A DNA stretch of 64,000 bases, from the NCBI GenBank assembly GCA_964371945.1, contig CAYJPA010000014.1, positions 15,764 to 79,763 of the forward strand. Reading direction: 5' to 3'. A program made the position numbers and the translations under genes. The stretch's first letter is position 1. Each line of letters begins with the position of its first letter. The notes under the pieces were generated by a model that made no database searches, was not told the origin of the DNA, and saw only the letters and a list, made by a program, of their open reading frames with translations. Below, piece by piece: positions 26,553-35,285 of the stretch. Origin of the DNA: CAYJPA01 sp964371945. GTDB taxonomy: Bacteria > Chloroflexota > Chloroflexia > Thermomicrobiales > UBA6265.

Positions 26553-27120
26553 GCTCACTCCAATTAAGCAACATGACGTTGCATTCGACTGCACGACTTC
26601 CTGACTACAGCTTAATCGACCTCGCGACCGGCCGCACGACGACCTCAGTCCGACTCGGGTTGTCGCCAAGCGAATCGAGCAGACCTCGTCTGCTGCGCGA
26701 TCCGACGGGGCCGCAAACGACGGTTGACGTTGCTCCGTACAATCAAGTTTTTGAAAAATTCTCACTGACCAGGTATCATGCGTATCGATCAGGATCGACT
26801 CGAAGAGCGTTCGCGGGATTTCAAGGATTTCTCCTCAGCCATGGTTTGGGGCCGACCTCCAGCATACGTACACCATGGAACAATCCGGGGTCAGTCCAAA
26901 CTTGACACGGTCGGTTGACACGCTTACGTCAGCCATTTCCTATAATTCAAGGCGAGTAAGCATCCGGAAAGGAGGACCCAGCCCAGGCAATCGCTGAGCC
27001 GGAGCATACGAGAGAAATCTGGCGATTGATCTCGATTTGCCTGACCATTCCCCTTATCCGATCGGGAAGCGCGAAACGGAGACTCCGCTCGGCTTCTCAG
27101 TCGAAGAACAGGAGCGAACA
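26553..27120. other. Long divergent intergenic region
   Basis: The 568 bases between the methyltransferase and the peptide-binding protein contain no frame I can support. The right half carries a promoter-like TATAAT at 26941, two direct TTGACAC copies, and an unused AAGGAGG at 26969. The stretch at 26889-26908 (GGGGTCAGTCCAAACTTGAC) resembles ends of some insertion elements, but no transposase or second end is visible. Confidence 0.5.
26902..26946 (+). promoter_or_regulatory. Promoter and direct repeat upstream of the peptide importer
   Basis: TTGACAC occurs twice (26902-26908 and 26915-26921), 13 bases apart, and is followed by a perfect TATAAT at 26941-26946. The nearer TTGACA is 20 bases from TATAAT, longer than the ideal 17, so an activator may be needed. 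The repeated heptamer may itself be a binding site. The transcript would begin near 26953, giving a leader of about 170 bases to the TTG start at 27121. Confidence 0.5.
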
Positions 27121-28716
27121 TTGTCGACTTACACAAGCATGAAGCGGCCAATGGCCCTTCTCGGAATCCTGGCAATGCTGGGAATGTTCCTGGCGCCAAC
27201 AGCGGCCGTAGCCCAGGATGCAACACCATCTCCTGGCGGCGGAGTACTCGTTGGCGCGTTCGATGTTGGACCGGGCGGATGCCCAGAGTGTCCGAATCCG
27301 CTTCAGGCCGGCGCCGGATTCACCTGGTACGAAAAGTACTTCTCAAAATTGATGCTCTACGATGTGAATTTCACCGCCGTTCAAGGCGAGCTCGCCGAAT
27401 CGTGGGAGATCAATGCGGACGCCACTCAGTACACCATCAAGCTTCGTGAAGGTGTGCTCTGGCACGATGGAGAGCCGTTCACCTCGGCAGACGTCAAGTT
27501 CACCATCGAGCTTGCGGCCAATCCTGATAGCGCAAGCTACATCGGCGCCAAATTCGCCAGCGTTTCCTCGATCGAAACGCCCGACGATCTGACCGTCGTG
27601 CTGAACCTCTCCGTGGGCAATGCCACGTTGCTCGATGCATTCACCTTCCTGGTGATGCTACCGCAACACGCGCTCGCGGATATCGCTCCGGCGGATCTGA
27701 CCACCTCGACCTGGTGGCTGGACAACCCCATCGGCACCGGGCCGTTCAAGTGGAAGGCGTACGAGCCGGGTCAATTCATCGAGCTCGAAGCGTTCGACGG
27801 CTATTGGCGCGGACGACCGGCGCTCGACGGCATCATCAACCGCTTCTTCCCCGAGGCCGGGAGCTCGGTCATCGCGTTGAGATCCGGTGACATCTCATTC
27901 ACCTATCTGACGACCGACGAGGCGCTCGCGCTCGAAGGCGATGCGGCCGTGACAGTCCTGTCCGGTCCGTCACAGGTGGTCAATTACTTCGGCTTCGATC
28001 TCTCGGACCCGCGGTTTGCGGATCAGCGCGTGCGCCAAGCGTTCATGTATGCAATCGACCGTCAGGTCATCATCGACCAGCTCTACGCGGGCCAGGCGAC
28101 TGCTGTTCCCTGCGCCTATCTGCTGCCTCAGTATCTTCCGGCGGAATCGAACGGGTACGCTCAGGACGTTGCGATGGCGCAATCGTTGCTCACCGACGCC
28201 GGGTTTGACACAAGTCAACCGGTTGAGATTCTGACCTACTACGCCGATCAGTTGTCGCAGGACGTGCTGGTGACGGTGCAGCAATTCATGGCTGATGCCG
28301 GGGTGACGATCGAGATTCGATCGGTCGACGTCCCGACCTACAATCAAATCACACCCGACCCCGCGCAGTGGGACATCACGTATGCCGGCGCTGCAAACGG
28401 ACCGGACCCCGATGTGCTCTCGACGCACTTCGAGTCAAAGGAGGCCAACCCGAACGTTCTCAATCGCTCGAGTATTAAGGATGCGGAGCTCGACGCACTC
28501 TTCGCGCAAGGTCGCTCGGAGACCGACCCTGCAGCGCGTGCGGCCGCTTACCAGCAAATCTGTTCAATCATGAACGACCAGGTTTACTGGGCGCCGATGT
28601 GGGTTACGACCCGGTTCGGCGGCGTCAGCAATGCGATCGAAAACTTCGTCTGGACGCCTGCTCCCGGCGGCGGGCGCTATTACGATGCCTCGGAAACGTG
28701 GAGCATTCCTGCCTAA
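27121..28716 (+). CDS. Peptide/nickel-type ABC substrate-binding protein (SBP_bac_5)
   Basis: This 531-residue exported receptor starts at TTG 27121 with AGGAG six bases before; an ATG at 27037 would add 28 charged residues that spoil the signal. The leader is LSTYTSMKRPMALLGILAML and on, cleaved near AVA-QDA. The mature protein is family 5: LAESWEINADATQYTIKLRE, GVLWHDGEPFTSADVKFTIE, NPIGTGPFKWKAYEPGQFI, and LRSGDISFTYLTTDEA. A short TPSPGGG linker follows the cleavage site. Two Cys in GGCPECPNPLQ near the N terminus are unusual in this family. It is followed by two permeases. Confidence 0.92.
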   Translation: MSTYTSMKRPMALLGILAMLGMFLAPTAAVAQDATPSPGGGVLVGAFDVGPGGCPECPNPLQAGAGFTWYEKYFSKLMLYDVNFTAVQGELAESWEINADATQYTIKLREGVLWHDGEPFTSADVKFTIELAANPDSASYIGAKFASVSSIETPDDLTVVLNLSVGNATLLDAFTFLVMLPQHALADIAPADLTTSTWWLDNPIGTGPFKWKAYEPGQFIELEAFDGYWRGRPALDGIINRFFPEAGSSVIALRSGDISFTYLTTDEALALEGDAAVTVLSGPSQVVNYFGFDLSDPRFADQRVRQAFMYAIDRQVIIDQLYAGQATAVPCAYLLPQYLPAESNGYAQDVAMAQSLLTDAGFDTSQPVEILTYYADQLSQDVLVTVQQFMADAGVTIEIRSVDVPTYNQITPDPAQWDITYAGAANGPDPDVLSTHFESKEANPNVLNRSSIKDAELDALFAQGRSETDPAARAAAYQQICSIMNDQVYWAPMWVTTRFGGVSNAIENFVWTPAPGGGRYYDASETWSIPA

Positions 28717-28729
28717 GGGACTCCGCTCA

Positions 28730-28763
28730 GTCACCCAGGGAGAATTGATTCTCCCTGGGTGAC
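28730..28763 (+). terminator. Intercistronic stem-loop between binding protein and permease
   Basis: A perfect 15-bp stem (28730-28744 with 28749-28763) closes the four-base loop TTGA, 13 bases after the binding-protein stop. No T-run follows. It therefore looks like a 3'-end stabiliser or partial terminator that raises binding-protein output relative to the permeases, as in many importer operons. It covers the apparent GTG start at 28759, which argues for the downstream ATG 28810 as the permease start. Confidence 0.75.
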
Positions 28764-28809
28764 CCTCCAGACAGCCTCACGATCCGCGAGAGGATACGCC
28801 GGTAACGTT

Positions 28810-29766
28810 ATGGGACGATATGTGCTCCGCCGGATCATCATTGCTCTTCCCATATTGTTGGCGATCACATTTATCATCTTCTCCTTGCAGCAAATCAGTC
28901 CCGGCGATCCGCTAAACGCCTACCTGCCTCCGGATTTTCCCGTGCCGGAAGCACAGCGAGAAGCAATGCGGCATCAACTAGGCCTCGATCAACCATTCCT
29001 GACCCGCTACGTCTACTGGCTGCGCGAAACATCTCAGGGAAACCTCGGCGTACGCACCAAAACTCATGAGCAGGTGACCGATGCGATCTCGGGCCGGGTG
29101 AGCGCGACCCTGCTCCTGATGGGCACGGCCATGCTCATCGGCACGATCTTTGGCATCGTATTTGGTGTCCTTGCGGCCATTCGCCAGTATTCGATTCTTG
29201 ACGGAATCCTGACGATCTTTGCATTTCTCGGCATCTCGATGCCCGTTTACCTCACCGGTTTGCTCGGACTCTACTTCTTCGCGCTCAAACTGGACTGGTT
29301 TCCGGCCGGCGGCTTTTCCAATCCCGGTCAACCCTTTTCATTGACTGATCGGCTACATCATCTTGTTTTGCCTGCCTTCATCATCGCAATCAATTACATC
29401 GCGCAAACCATGCGATATACGCGTTCCGCGATGCTTGAAGTGCTCGGTCAGGATTACGTTCGCACCGCACGGGCCAAAGGACTCGGCGAGCTATCGGTTG
29501 TGGGAAAGCATGCGCTGCGCAATTCGCTTCTCCCAATCGTCACGATCATCGGCGCGTACTTACCAAACCTGCTTGGTGGAGCAATTTTCATCGAGTCGAT
29601 CTTTGGCTGGCCGGGACTTGGTCGGCTGCTGCTGGATGGTGTCGAGTCGCGCGATTTTCCGTTGATCATGGGATTGACGTTCGTGCTCGCAATCGTCATC
29701 CTCGCTACCAATATCCTCACGGACATCGTCTATGCCGTTGTCGATCCGAGAATCCGGTTTGAATGA
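28810..29766 (+). CDS. ABC transporter permease, DppB/OppB type
   Basis: This 318-residue permease begins at ATG 28810 (MGRYVLRRIIIALPILLAIT), the standard opening of DppB proteins. The family segment ISPGDPLNAYLPPDF follows helix 1, and the EAA-loop is YTRSAMLEVLGQDYVRTARA with KGLGE immediately after. About six membrane helices are visible. A GTG at 28759 would add 17 residues but lies inside the intercistronic stem-loop. The gene overlaps the next one. Confidence 0.92.
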   Translation: MGRYVLRRIIIALPILLAITFIIFSLQQISPGDPLNAYLPPDFPVPEAQREAMRHQLGLDQPFLTRYVYWLRETSQGNLGVRTKTHEQVTDAISGRVSATLLLMGTAMLIGTIFGIVFGVLAAIRQYSILDGILTIFAFLGISMPVYLTGLLGLYFFALKLDWFPAGGFSNPGQPFSLTDRLHHLVLPAFIIAINYIAQTMRYTRSAMLEVLGQDYVRTARAKGLGELSVVGKHALRNSLLPIVTIIGAYLPNLLGGAIFIESIFGWPGLGRLLLDGVESRDFPLIMGLTFVLAIVILATNILTDIVYAVVDPRIRFE

Positions 29767-30670
29767 GCGCGCGCAAACACCGCATTCCTCCGGCCAGGAT
29801 GCCTTTGGTCGTCGTGTCCGGGTCATGAGTCCGAGCCGGCAAGCAGTCCGGCGCTTCTCGCATCACAGACTCGCGATGACCGGATTAGTCACATTCCTCC
29901 TGATCGCCTTGATGGCCACCTTTGCGCCGCTGGTGACCGAGTACGAGCCAAATCTGATCGTATTGCAGGATCGGAATCAGGGTCCAAGCTTGGACCACTG
30001 GTTTGGGACCGACCGGACGGGCCGCGACGTCTATTCCCGGGTCGTATACGCGGGCCGGGTTTCAATTGTGGTCGGAGTTCTGGCGGTCGCGATCTCCGTT
30101 GCGATCGCGCTTTTGCTTGGATCGCTAGCGGGCTTCTTTGGCGGCAAGGTCGACATGATCGTCATGCGCTTTACCGATGTGATCATGACCTTTCCGCCGG
30201 TGGTGATCTTCGTCACGGTCGCCGCCCTGGCGAGACCGGGCGTGCAGAACACGATCTTGGTGATCGGGCTCTTGAACTGGCCGATTCCGTGCCGTTTGGT
30301 GCGGGCGAAGATACTGTCGGTCCGCGAGACCGAGTTTGTGACGGCTGCCCGGGCAATCGGCGCGCCGACCAGGCGGATCATCACCCTTCATGCGTTGCCA
30401 AATGTGATTGACGTGATTGTGGTCTACTCGACGCTCGGCATCGCCGTCGCGATTCTGTTGGAGGCCGGTCTCAGTTTTCTTGGTCTCGGTGTCCAGCAAC
30501 CGACGTCAAGCTGGGGCAACATGTTGAACGTTGCGCGCAACATCAGCGTGCTCGAGTCGTCGCCCTGGCTGTGGATCCCGCCCGGCGTCGCGATTGTGCT
30601 CACCGTGCTCGCCGTCAACCTGATCGGCGACGGTCTCCGCGATGCGCTCGATCCCAGAATGAAACTATAG
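29732..30670 (+). CDS. ABC transporter permease, DppC/OppC type
   Basis: This 312-residue permease of the DppC class has helix 1 GLVTFLLIALMATFAPLV, the signature HWFGTDRTGRDVYSRVVYAG, and the EAA-loop SVRETEFVTAARAIGAPTRR. The start is uncertain: the ATG at 29732 lies inside the dppB-like gene, TTG 29759 overlaps it by eight bases, and ATG 29825 leaves 18 residues before helix 1. No ATPase gene follows; the next gene is convergent. The importer must borrow ATPases encoded elsewhere. Confidence 0.9.
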   Translation: MPLSIRESGLNERAQTPHSSGQDAFGRRVRVMSPSRQAVRRFSHHRLAMTGLVTFLLIALMATFAPLVTEYEPNLIVLQDRNQGPSLDHWFGTDRTGRDVYSRVVYAGRVSIVVGVLAVAISVAIALLLGSLAGFFGGKVDMIVMRFTDVIMTFPPVVIFVTVAALARPGVQNTILVIGLLNWPIPCRLVRAKILSVRETEFVTAARAIGAPTRRIITLHALPNVIDVIVVYSTLGIAVAILLEAGLSFLGLGVQQPTSSWGNMLNVARNISVLESSPWLWIPPGVAIVLTVLAVNLIGDGLRDALDPRMKL

Positions 30671-30712
30671 GTGTCCTTGACGGGTTTTCCTGGAACCTGT
30701 TGACTTGGACTA

Positions 30713-31624
30713 CTACTCGATCCGATTGACCAGCTTGCCCAGCTTTTCGATTTCGGCCTCGACAACATCTCCGGCCTTCAGGAATGTGGCTGACGCTGCT
30801 CCAACCCCACCCGGCGTTCCCATGCAGAGGAGATCGCCGGGACGAATCGTCACAAAGCGCGATAGGAAGGCGATCGCCTCCAGAATCGAAAAGATCATCT
30901 CTCCGGCCGACGAATGCTGCCGTAGCTCGCCATTCACTTTGAGCGCCATTTCCAATGCATTCGGATCCCCGGCTTCATCTCTTGTCACAAGATAAGGTCC
31001 GATCGCGGCGAACGAATCGCACCACTTTCCGAGCAACCAATCAAAGAGCCCATCCCCGGTGCGCTGAGCTCGCCCTTCAGCGATTTTGAGCGAGCGGGCA
31101 GACACGTCGTTAAACACGACATAGCCGGCCACGTGCTCGTTCGCCTGGTCCTCGGGGATGTGCCGTCCCGTTTTGCCGATTACCGCGGCAATTTCGATCT
31201 CATAGTCGAGTGTGTCCGAGTCTGGCGGAATGCGGATCGGATCGCCGCTGCCGATCACTGCCGTGCCGGGCTTGATGAAGGGCCGCGGGTTGATCTTCGA
31301 CTTGTCGACCGCCGGCGCGCCCGATTCCATGATATGAGACTGGTAGTTTCCAGCGAGCAGAAAGATCGTCGGCGGATTGGGTACAGCCGCGGTGAGTTTT
31401 ACGCTCTCCTCCGGAAACGACATCAGGTTCCCTGCCGCGGCCCTCGCGCTGATCTGCCTGACGGCGTCAATTGCGGCCTCGCCGAGCGCGAGGAGCTCGG
31501 TTACGTCTGATGGCAACGAACGACCGATCGCGACTCCGCCGCCGGCCAGATCGACGATCCGGTTGGCAACGGCGATGCCGGCACGAGGTGCTCCGCCGTC
31601 CTGGACGTATGTCACGAACCGCAT
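30713..31624 (-). CDS. Fumarylacetoacetate hydrolase family protein
   Basis: This 303-residue enzyme of the FAH superfamily has the short N-terminal domain MRFVTYVQDGGAPRAGIAVA and the catalytic core starting at FLLAGNYQSHIME. The metal-binding acidic residues are in LDYEIEIAAVIGK and the following GYVVFNDVSARSL, and the end has GDLLCMGTPGGVGAA. The family includes 2-keto-3-deoxy-acid dehydratases/hydrolases, ureidoglycolate lyase and acylpyruvases. With a GFO/IDH dehydrogenase and an MDR dehydrogenase in the same operon, a sugar-acid pathway is the best guess. ATG 31624 has AAGGG nine bases before. Confidence 0.9.
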   Translation of the reverse strand: MRFVTYVQDGGAPRAGIAVANRIVDLAGGGVAIGRSLPSDVTELLALGEAAIDAVRQISARAAAGNLMSFPEESVKLTAAVPNPPTIFLLAGNYQSHIMESGAPAVDKSKINPRPFIKPGTAVIGSGDPIRIPPDSDTLDYEIEIAAVIGKTGRHIPEDQANEHVAGYVVFNDVSARSLKIAEGRAQRTGDGLFDWLLGKWCDSFAAIGPYLVTRDEAGDPNALEMALKVNGELRQHSSAGEMIFSILEAIAFLSRFVTIRPGDLLCMGTPGGVGAASATFLKAGDVVEAEIEKLGKLVNRIE

Positions 31625-31657
31625 TCGAAGCGCCCTTTCATACTCTCTTGCCGCCGC

Positions 31658-32734
31658 CTACCAACCAACAGCAGCCCTTTTTCCGGTCTTTGCCGATTCG
31701 TATGCGGCATCGATGACTCTCAGCGCGTTGACGAGATGCTCGCCATTCGCCAAAGGCTCGCGATCGTGGGCGATCGAGTCGAGCAAGTCCTGAATGATCG
31801 CGGGAGCATTTGCGCCATAGCCCGGCACACTGTAACTCTTGTACGTAAGTCGCTCTTCAATCACCGGATCCGACGGGGTGCCGGCGCCGATCCAGTCGAC
31901 CGTGCCATCGAATCCGACACGAACGGACCCCGCGCTTCCTCGAACCGCGACATACCCGTCCGACATGGTTCGTGGAAGCACATAAGCGCTGTGCATCGTG
32001 CCTATTGCCCCATTTTCATAGCGTAGCGCGAGCGACATCACATCCTCGACCTCGATTCCGGCATTGTTGACCTGACCCGACATCGCTTGAACCTCGACGA
32101 TTCGCTCGCCCGTCAACCAGAGTAGTTGATCGATGTCATGCACGGCGAGCCAAAGGAGGATGCCGCCCCCCTGAAGATCGCGGGAGAAGATGTGGTTGGC
32201 TGGATTGCGAACGAGCGGCGACGAGGTGTTGAAGACCGCGTCGGTGGAAAGCAGGCGCCCGGTTCGCCCTTCCCGGATCATCGATTGCGCGTGACGCCAG
32301 CCCCGCCCATAGCGACGGAGAAGTCCGGAGGCAACCTTGACACCGTGCCTACTCGCGAGCGCGAAAGCAGCCTCGGCTGTCGCCGCATTCGGTGCGCCGG
32401 GCTTGTCGATCAGCATGTGAACCCCCGCGGCCGCGAACTTGATCACGGCGCCGGGTGCATGCAGGTTCGGAAGCGTGATGAGCGCGATATCCAGATCGTG
32501 ATCAGCGATCAATTCGTCAAGATCGGTGACAAACGGAAGTTGGCGATAGCGCTCCGGCAACCGCGGACTCAGATGGGGATCGTGGAACGACGGCGCCAAT
32601 GACGCGCCCATGTCAGGATTCGGATCGTAGAGCGCGACGACGTCAAGTTGCTCAGGAAAGAGCTCCAGGCTCTCCGCCCAGCCGGTTGAATGGTAATGAT
32701 CGATACCAGCGATCCCGACACGAAGTCTCGTCAC
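31658..32734 (-). CDS. Gfo/Idh/MocA family oxidoreductase
   Basis: This protein has 358 residues from GTG 32734 (GAGGGCGG just upstream); the open frame reaches 32776 inside the preceding gene. The N-terminal Rossmann domain begins RLRVGIAGIDHYHSTGWAES, where the usual GxGxxG is altered to GIDHYH. The family motif EKP is present as DKPGAP after AAGVHMLI. The C-terminal alpha/beta domain has GGGILLWLAVHDIDQLLWL, with the His/Asp pair that lines the active site. It probably oxidises or epimerises a sugar or cyclitol with NAD(P). The atypical nucleotide loop is notable. It sits 33 bases before the FAH gene. Confidence 0.88.
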   Translation of the reverse strand: MTRLRVGIAGIDHYHSTGWAESLELFPEQLDVVALYDPNPDMGASLAPSFHDPHLSPRLPERYRQLPFVTDLDELIADHDLDIALITLPNLHAPGAVIKFAAAGVHMLIDKPGAPNAATAEAAFALASRHGVKVASGLLRRYGRGWRHAQSMIREGRTGRLLSTDAVFNTSSPLVRNPANHIFSRDLQGGGILLWLAVHDIDQLLWLTGERIVEVQAMSGQVNNAGIEVEDVMSLALRYENGAIGTMHSAYVLPRTMSDGYVAVRGSAGSVRVGFDGTVDWIGAGTPSDPVIEERLTYKSYSVPGYGANAPAIIQDLLDSIAHDREPLANGEHLVNALRVIDAAYESAKTGKRAAVGW

Positions 32735-32750
32735 CTTACCGCCCTCGAAG

Positions 32751-33770
32751 TTAGGTCCAATCAAACACGGCGCCAACCATCGATTTGTCGCCTGACACGA
32801 ACCGGCTTAGTACCGGCTCGATCTCTTCCGGCCGGAATCGATGCGTCACGAGCTTACCGAGATCGATCTTGCCGCGACCCGCCTGTTCGAGCAAGTAGGC
32901 GTAATTCGCTTCCCGGGTGAAGGTATGGGGCGAGTCCGCGAGCGACTCTTCGGGATCGTAGCCGCAACCAACGATTTCGATCTTCTGGTAGTGCAATTTG
33001 CTCGGAAAGCTGTAGAGCAAGCGATGGAGCTTGAGCGCGTAGTCAGCGTCCGGCGGCTTGCGATAGAGTCCCATCAACGCGATTCGGCTGTACGTCCGGG
33101 TTAGCGAGAACGCCTGCTCGAATCCTGTCCATGCCCCGCTTGTCTCGAGTACCAAATCGATTCCCCTTGGTCCAACGAACCCGGCGATCTGTTCGTCCGC
33201 GTCTGGGGAGCCCGCCTGTACTACGGCGCCGAGACCGAGCGTCGAGGCAAACGCAATTCGCTCTGTTGCGACGTCAAGCGCAATCACTCGCGCTCCCATC
33301 ATGTCGGCGACAAGCGCCGCGGATGCTCCTACCAGGCCCAGACCGACCACGGCGACATTCTGGCCCGCCTCATACCGTCCGAGATGCAGCGCGCTGACCG
33401 CCCATCCCGCCAAGTAGGAGAGGCTCGCCGCCTCCGGCGAAACTCCGGCCGGTATCCTGTGCGTCTTGCGGGCGGGCACGACCGCCATCTCCTGGTGCCC
33501 CACTCCGTTCATGGAGACTGGATCGCCCACCGCCAGACCGGTGACTCCGCTCCCGACGGAAGTCACCACTCCCGATCCCATATAGACGCAATCTTGCGGC
33601 ACAGCTTCGCTTGTGCCCGCGTATGATCCGGTTTGAAAGATGTAGGTGTTGCTGCCCGGGCTGATCGCCGTGTGGGTGATGTTGACCTGAACTTCTCCGG
33701 GTCCGGGGTCGGCTTTGGGCTCGTCGAGGCAGGCAATCACTCCCGGCGACGTCACGTAGTAGTGTTTCAT
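32751..33770 (-). CDS. Medium-chain dehydrogenase/reductase (alcohol dehydrogenase-like)
   Basis: This 339-residue MDR-superfamily enzyme opens MKHYYVTSPGVIACLDEPKA and has ISPGSNTYIFQTGSY where zinc alcohol dehydrogenases have their catalytic Cys. It also lacks the four structural-zinc Cys residues. The ISPGS/ISPGT motif is that of the bi-domain oxidoreductase/BchC-like branch. The NAD(P) motif is VAVVGLGLVGASAALVADMM. It is first in a three-gene minus-strand cluster (16 bases before the next start) and probably handles the same carbohydrate-like substrate. Confidence 0.87.
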   Translation of the reverse strand: MKHYYVTSPGVIACLDEPKADPGPGEVQVNITHTAISPGSNTYIFQTGSYAGTSEAVPQDCVYMGSGVVTSVGSGVTGLAVGDPVSMNGVGHQEMAVVPARKTHRIPAGVSPEAASLSYLAGWAVSALHLGRYEAGQNVAVVGLGLVGASAALVADMMGARVIALDVATERIAFASTLGLGAVVQAGSPDADEQIAGFVGPRGIDLVLETSGAWTGFEQAFSLTRTYSRIALMGLYRKPPDADYALKLHRLLYSFPSKLHYQKIEIVGCGYDPEESLADSPHTFTREANYAYLLEQAGRGKIDLGKLVTHRFRPEEIEPVLSRFVSGDKSMVGAVFDWT

Positions 33771-34017
33771 GGAGTCAGGCCAGTTCCGTTCAGATCGTCC
33801 GATTCGTGAATTACTCCGACAATCCTACGAAACTATCGAGCATTTTGTGAGGCACGGGGTGGCGGCCCTTTGAGGCGCCTCCGAACAAGCATCGACCCGG
33901 CCAATTCCCGGTGATTCGACCGGTTTGGATCGCTCGATCGTGCTGGTATCCACACCTTTTGACGGGATCTGAGTCCCGCGGCCCGGAGGCGCCAAGAATC
34001 GAACGGGCAAAGCATCA

Positions 34018-34641
34018 CTAGCGAGCGAGGCTCGCGAGCGCGATCACGCCGAAGGCCAGAATGATCAGGCCGGAGAGGCGGTTGATGAACGTCAACCGTG
34101 AAACGGTGAGCCTTTCGCGCAGCCATGCGGTTCCGCTGATCAAAATCGCCCACCAGAGCGTCGATCCCGTGAAGACTCCGATCACGAGCGCGACCGCGGA
34201 TGCTGTGCCAACGTCGTCATTGACAAAGCCAATACCGGAGAAAATCGCGACAAACGAGAGGATCGTGGTCGGATTCGTCAGCGTCAGGCCCAAAGTCGAA
34301 AGAAACGCGCCCGCGCCGCGGACTCTGGCGTTCTCTCCGGCTCGCGGAACGTCGAGCGCTCTTGTGCGAAATGTCCGCCAGCCCAGCCAGAGCAGAAATG
34401 CTCCGCCGATAAGTCGAACAAAGTCTTCGATATCGATCAGAAACGAAGAAACGGAGCTCAATCCAAATGCGGCGATCGCGCCATAAACCGCGTCCGCCGT
34501 CGCGATGCCAAAGCCCGAGAGCAACCCCGCGATTCTGCCTCGCGCCAGCGTCCTCCGAATGCACAACACCGCCATTGGACCAATGGGTGCCGCAACAGAG
34601 AGTCCAATCAGGGCTCCTCTTGGAAAGAGCGACCAGTCCAT
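34018..34641 (-). CDS. LysE family amino-acid exporter
   Basis: This 207-residue membrane protein of the LysE/RhtB family begins MDWSLFPRGALIGLSVAAPI followed by GPMAVLCIRRTLARG, the conserved first loop. The second repeat motif GFGIATADAVYGAIAAFG and six hydrophobic segments are evident, and NPTTILSFVAIFSG is the conserved NP motif of helix 4. The start is three bases after the Lrp-family regulator stop, with GAGG at the ribosome site. Export of an amino acid controlled by the adjacent regulator is the likely role. Confidence 0.9.
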   Translation of the reverse strand: MDWSLFPRGALIGLSVAAPIGPMAVLCIRRTLARGRIAGLLSGFGIATADAVYGAIAAFGLSSVSSFLIDIEDFVRLIGGAFLLWLGWRTFRTRALDVPRAGENARVRGAGAFLSTLGLTLTNPTTILSFVAIFSGIGFVNDDVGTASAVALVIGVFTGSTLWWAILISGTAWLRERLTVSRLTFINRLSGLIILAFGVIALASLAR

Positions 34642-34644
34642 GCC

Positions 34645-35115
34645 TCACGTTCCGCCGCGTAGATCGAGCGCGGTGGTCTCCTTTGGAGACGAGAGCGCGA
34701 TGGCGGTGTGCGACCGTGCAACACCCGGGAGGCTCTTAATCTGGCTCGAGATGAGCCTCTCGAGCGCCGCGGTTGTCGCGACTCGTACCTTCAAGAGGTA
34801 GGAAAAGTCACCCGTAACGTGATGGCACTCGAGAATCGCCGGAATACTCGCCACCGCTTCGAGGAAACCGCGATCATGTTCAGGACGCTCAATCACAATC
34901 TGAATGAACGCGCAAAGCTCGAGGCCGACTTCAGTCGGATCAAGCTGTGCCGCGAATCTGCGAACGATTCCTGAAGTGACGAGCTTTTTCAGCCTGGCGT
35001 TAACGCCAGAGATTGATAGACCAACCTCCGTTCCGAGATCCGCGTAGGACCTGCGATCGTCTTCTTGCAAGAGCTCCAGCAAACGAATATCGACCTCGTC
35101 CAGATCGTCTCGCAA
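34645..35115 (-). CDS. Lrp/AsnC family transcriptional regulator
   Basis: This 156-residue regulator starts at TTG 35115 with AAGGAG seven bases upstream. The N-terminal helix-turn-helix is LLELLQEDDRRSYADLGTEV with recognition helix LSISGVNARLKKLVTSGIV. The C-terminal RAM effector domain has CHHVTGDFSYLLKVRVATTA and SLPGVARSHTAIAL. The pair Lrp-LysE is a classic feedback unit in which intracellular amino acid induces its own exporter. A palindrome 39 bases upstream is a candidate autoregulatory site. Confidence 0.93.
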   Translation of the reverse strand: MRDDLDEVDIRLLELLQEDDRRSYADLGTEVGLSISGVNARLKKLVTSGIVRRFAAQLDPTEVGLELCAFIQIVIERPEHDRGFLEAVASIPAILECHHVTGDFSYLLKVRVATTAALERLISSQIKSLPGVARSHTAIALSSPKETTALDLRGGT

Positions 35116-35153
35116 CGAGGACTCCTTCCACCATGAATTGCGTCAATCGAAGT

Positions 35154-35170
35154 GAATAGCGAAACTATTC
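35154..35170. promoter_or_regulatory. Palindromic operator for the Lrp-LysE operon
   Basis: GAATAG (35154-35159) and CTATTC (35165-35170) are exact inverted copies around CGAAA, extended by partly matching flanks (8 of 9 positions). The site is 39 bases before the regulator's TTG start, on the promoter side, in an AT-richer stretch. Length and location fit an Lrp-family dimer site. Confidence 0.55.
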
Positions 35171-35285
35171 GCTTGTTTTCCGGAGACTATAGCAATTTCT
35201 ACGTGCCAGGGGCAATCTGGCAGCAGTGCATGGCCTCAACGGCCAGACTTGGCAACCCGCTCCGTGACTCCGTGAGGAGATTCAA

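Noticed and set aside
26573..26905. 110-residue plus-strand frame in the divergent gap
   Set aside because: No ribosome site, no protein-like pattern, and its right end runs into the promoter region of the peptide importer.
26889..26908. Possible insertion-sequence end (GGGGTCAGTCCAAACTTGAC)
   Set aside because: No transposase, no matching second end and no target duplication in the window; a loosely similar stretch at 39190 is too different to count as the partner.
33958..34017. A tRNA-like GTTCGATTC stretch on the minus strand
   Set aside because: The bases flanking the loop cannot form a T-stem, and no acceptor, D or anticodon arms are present.
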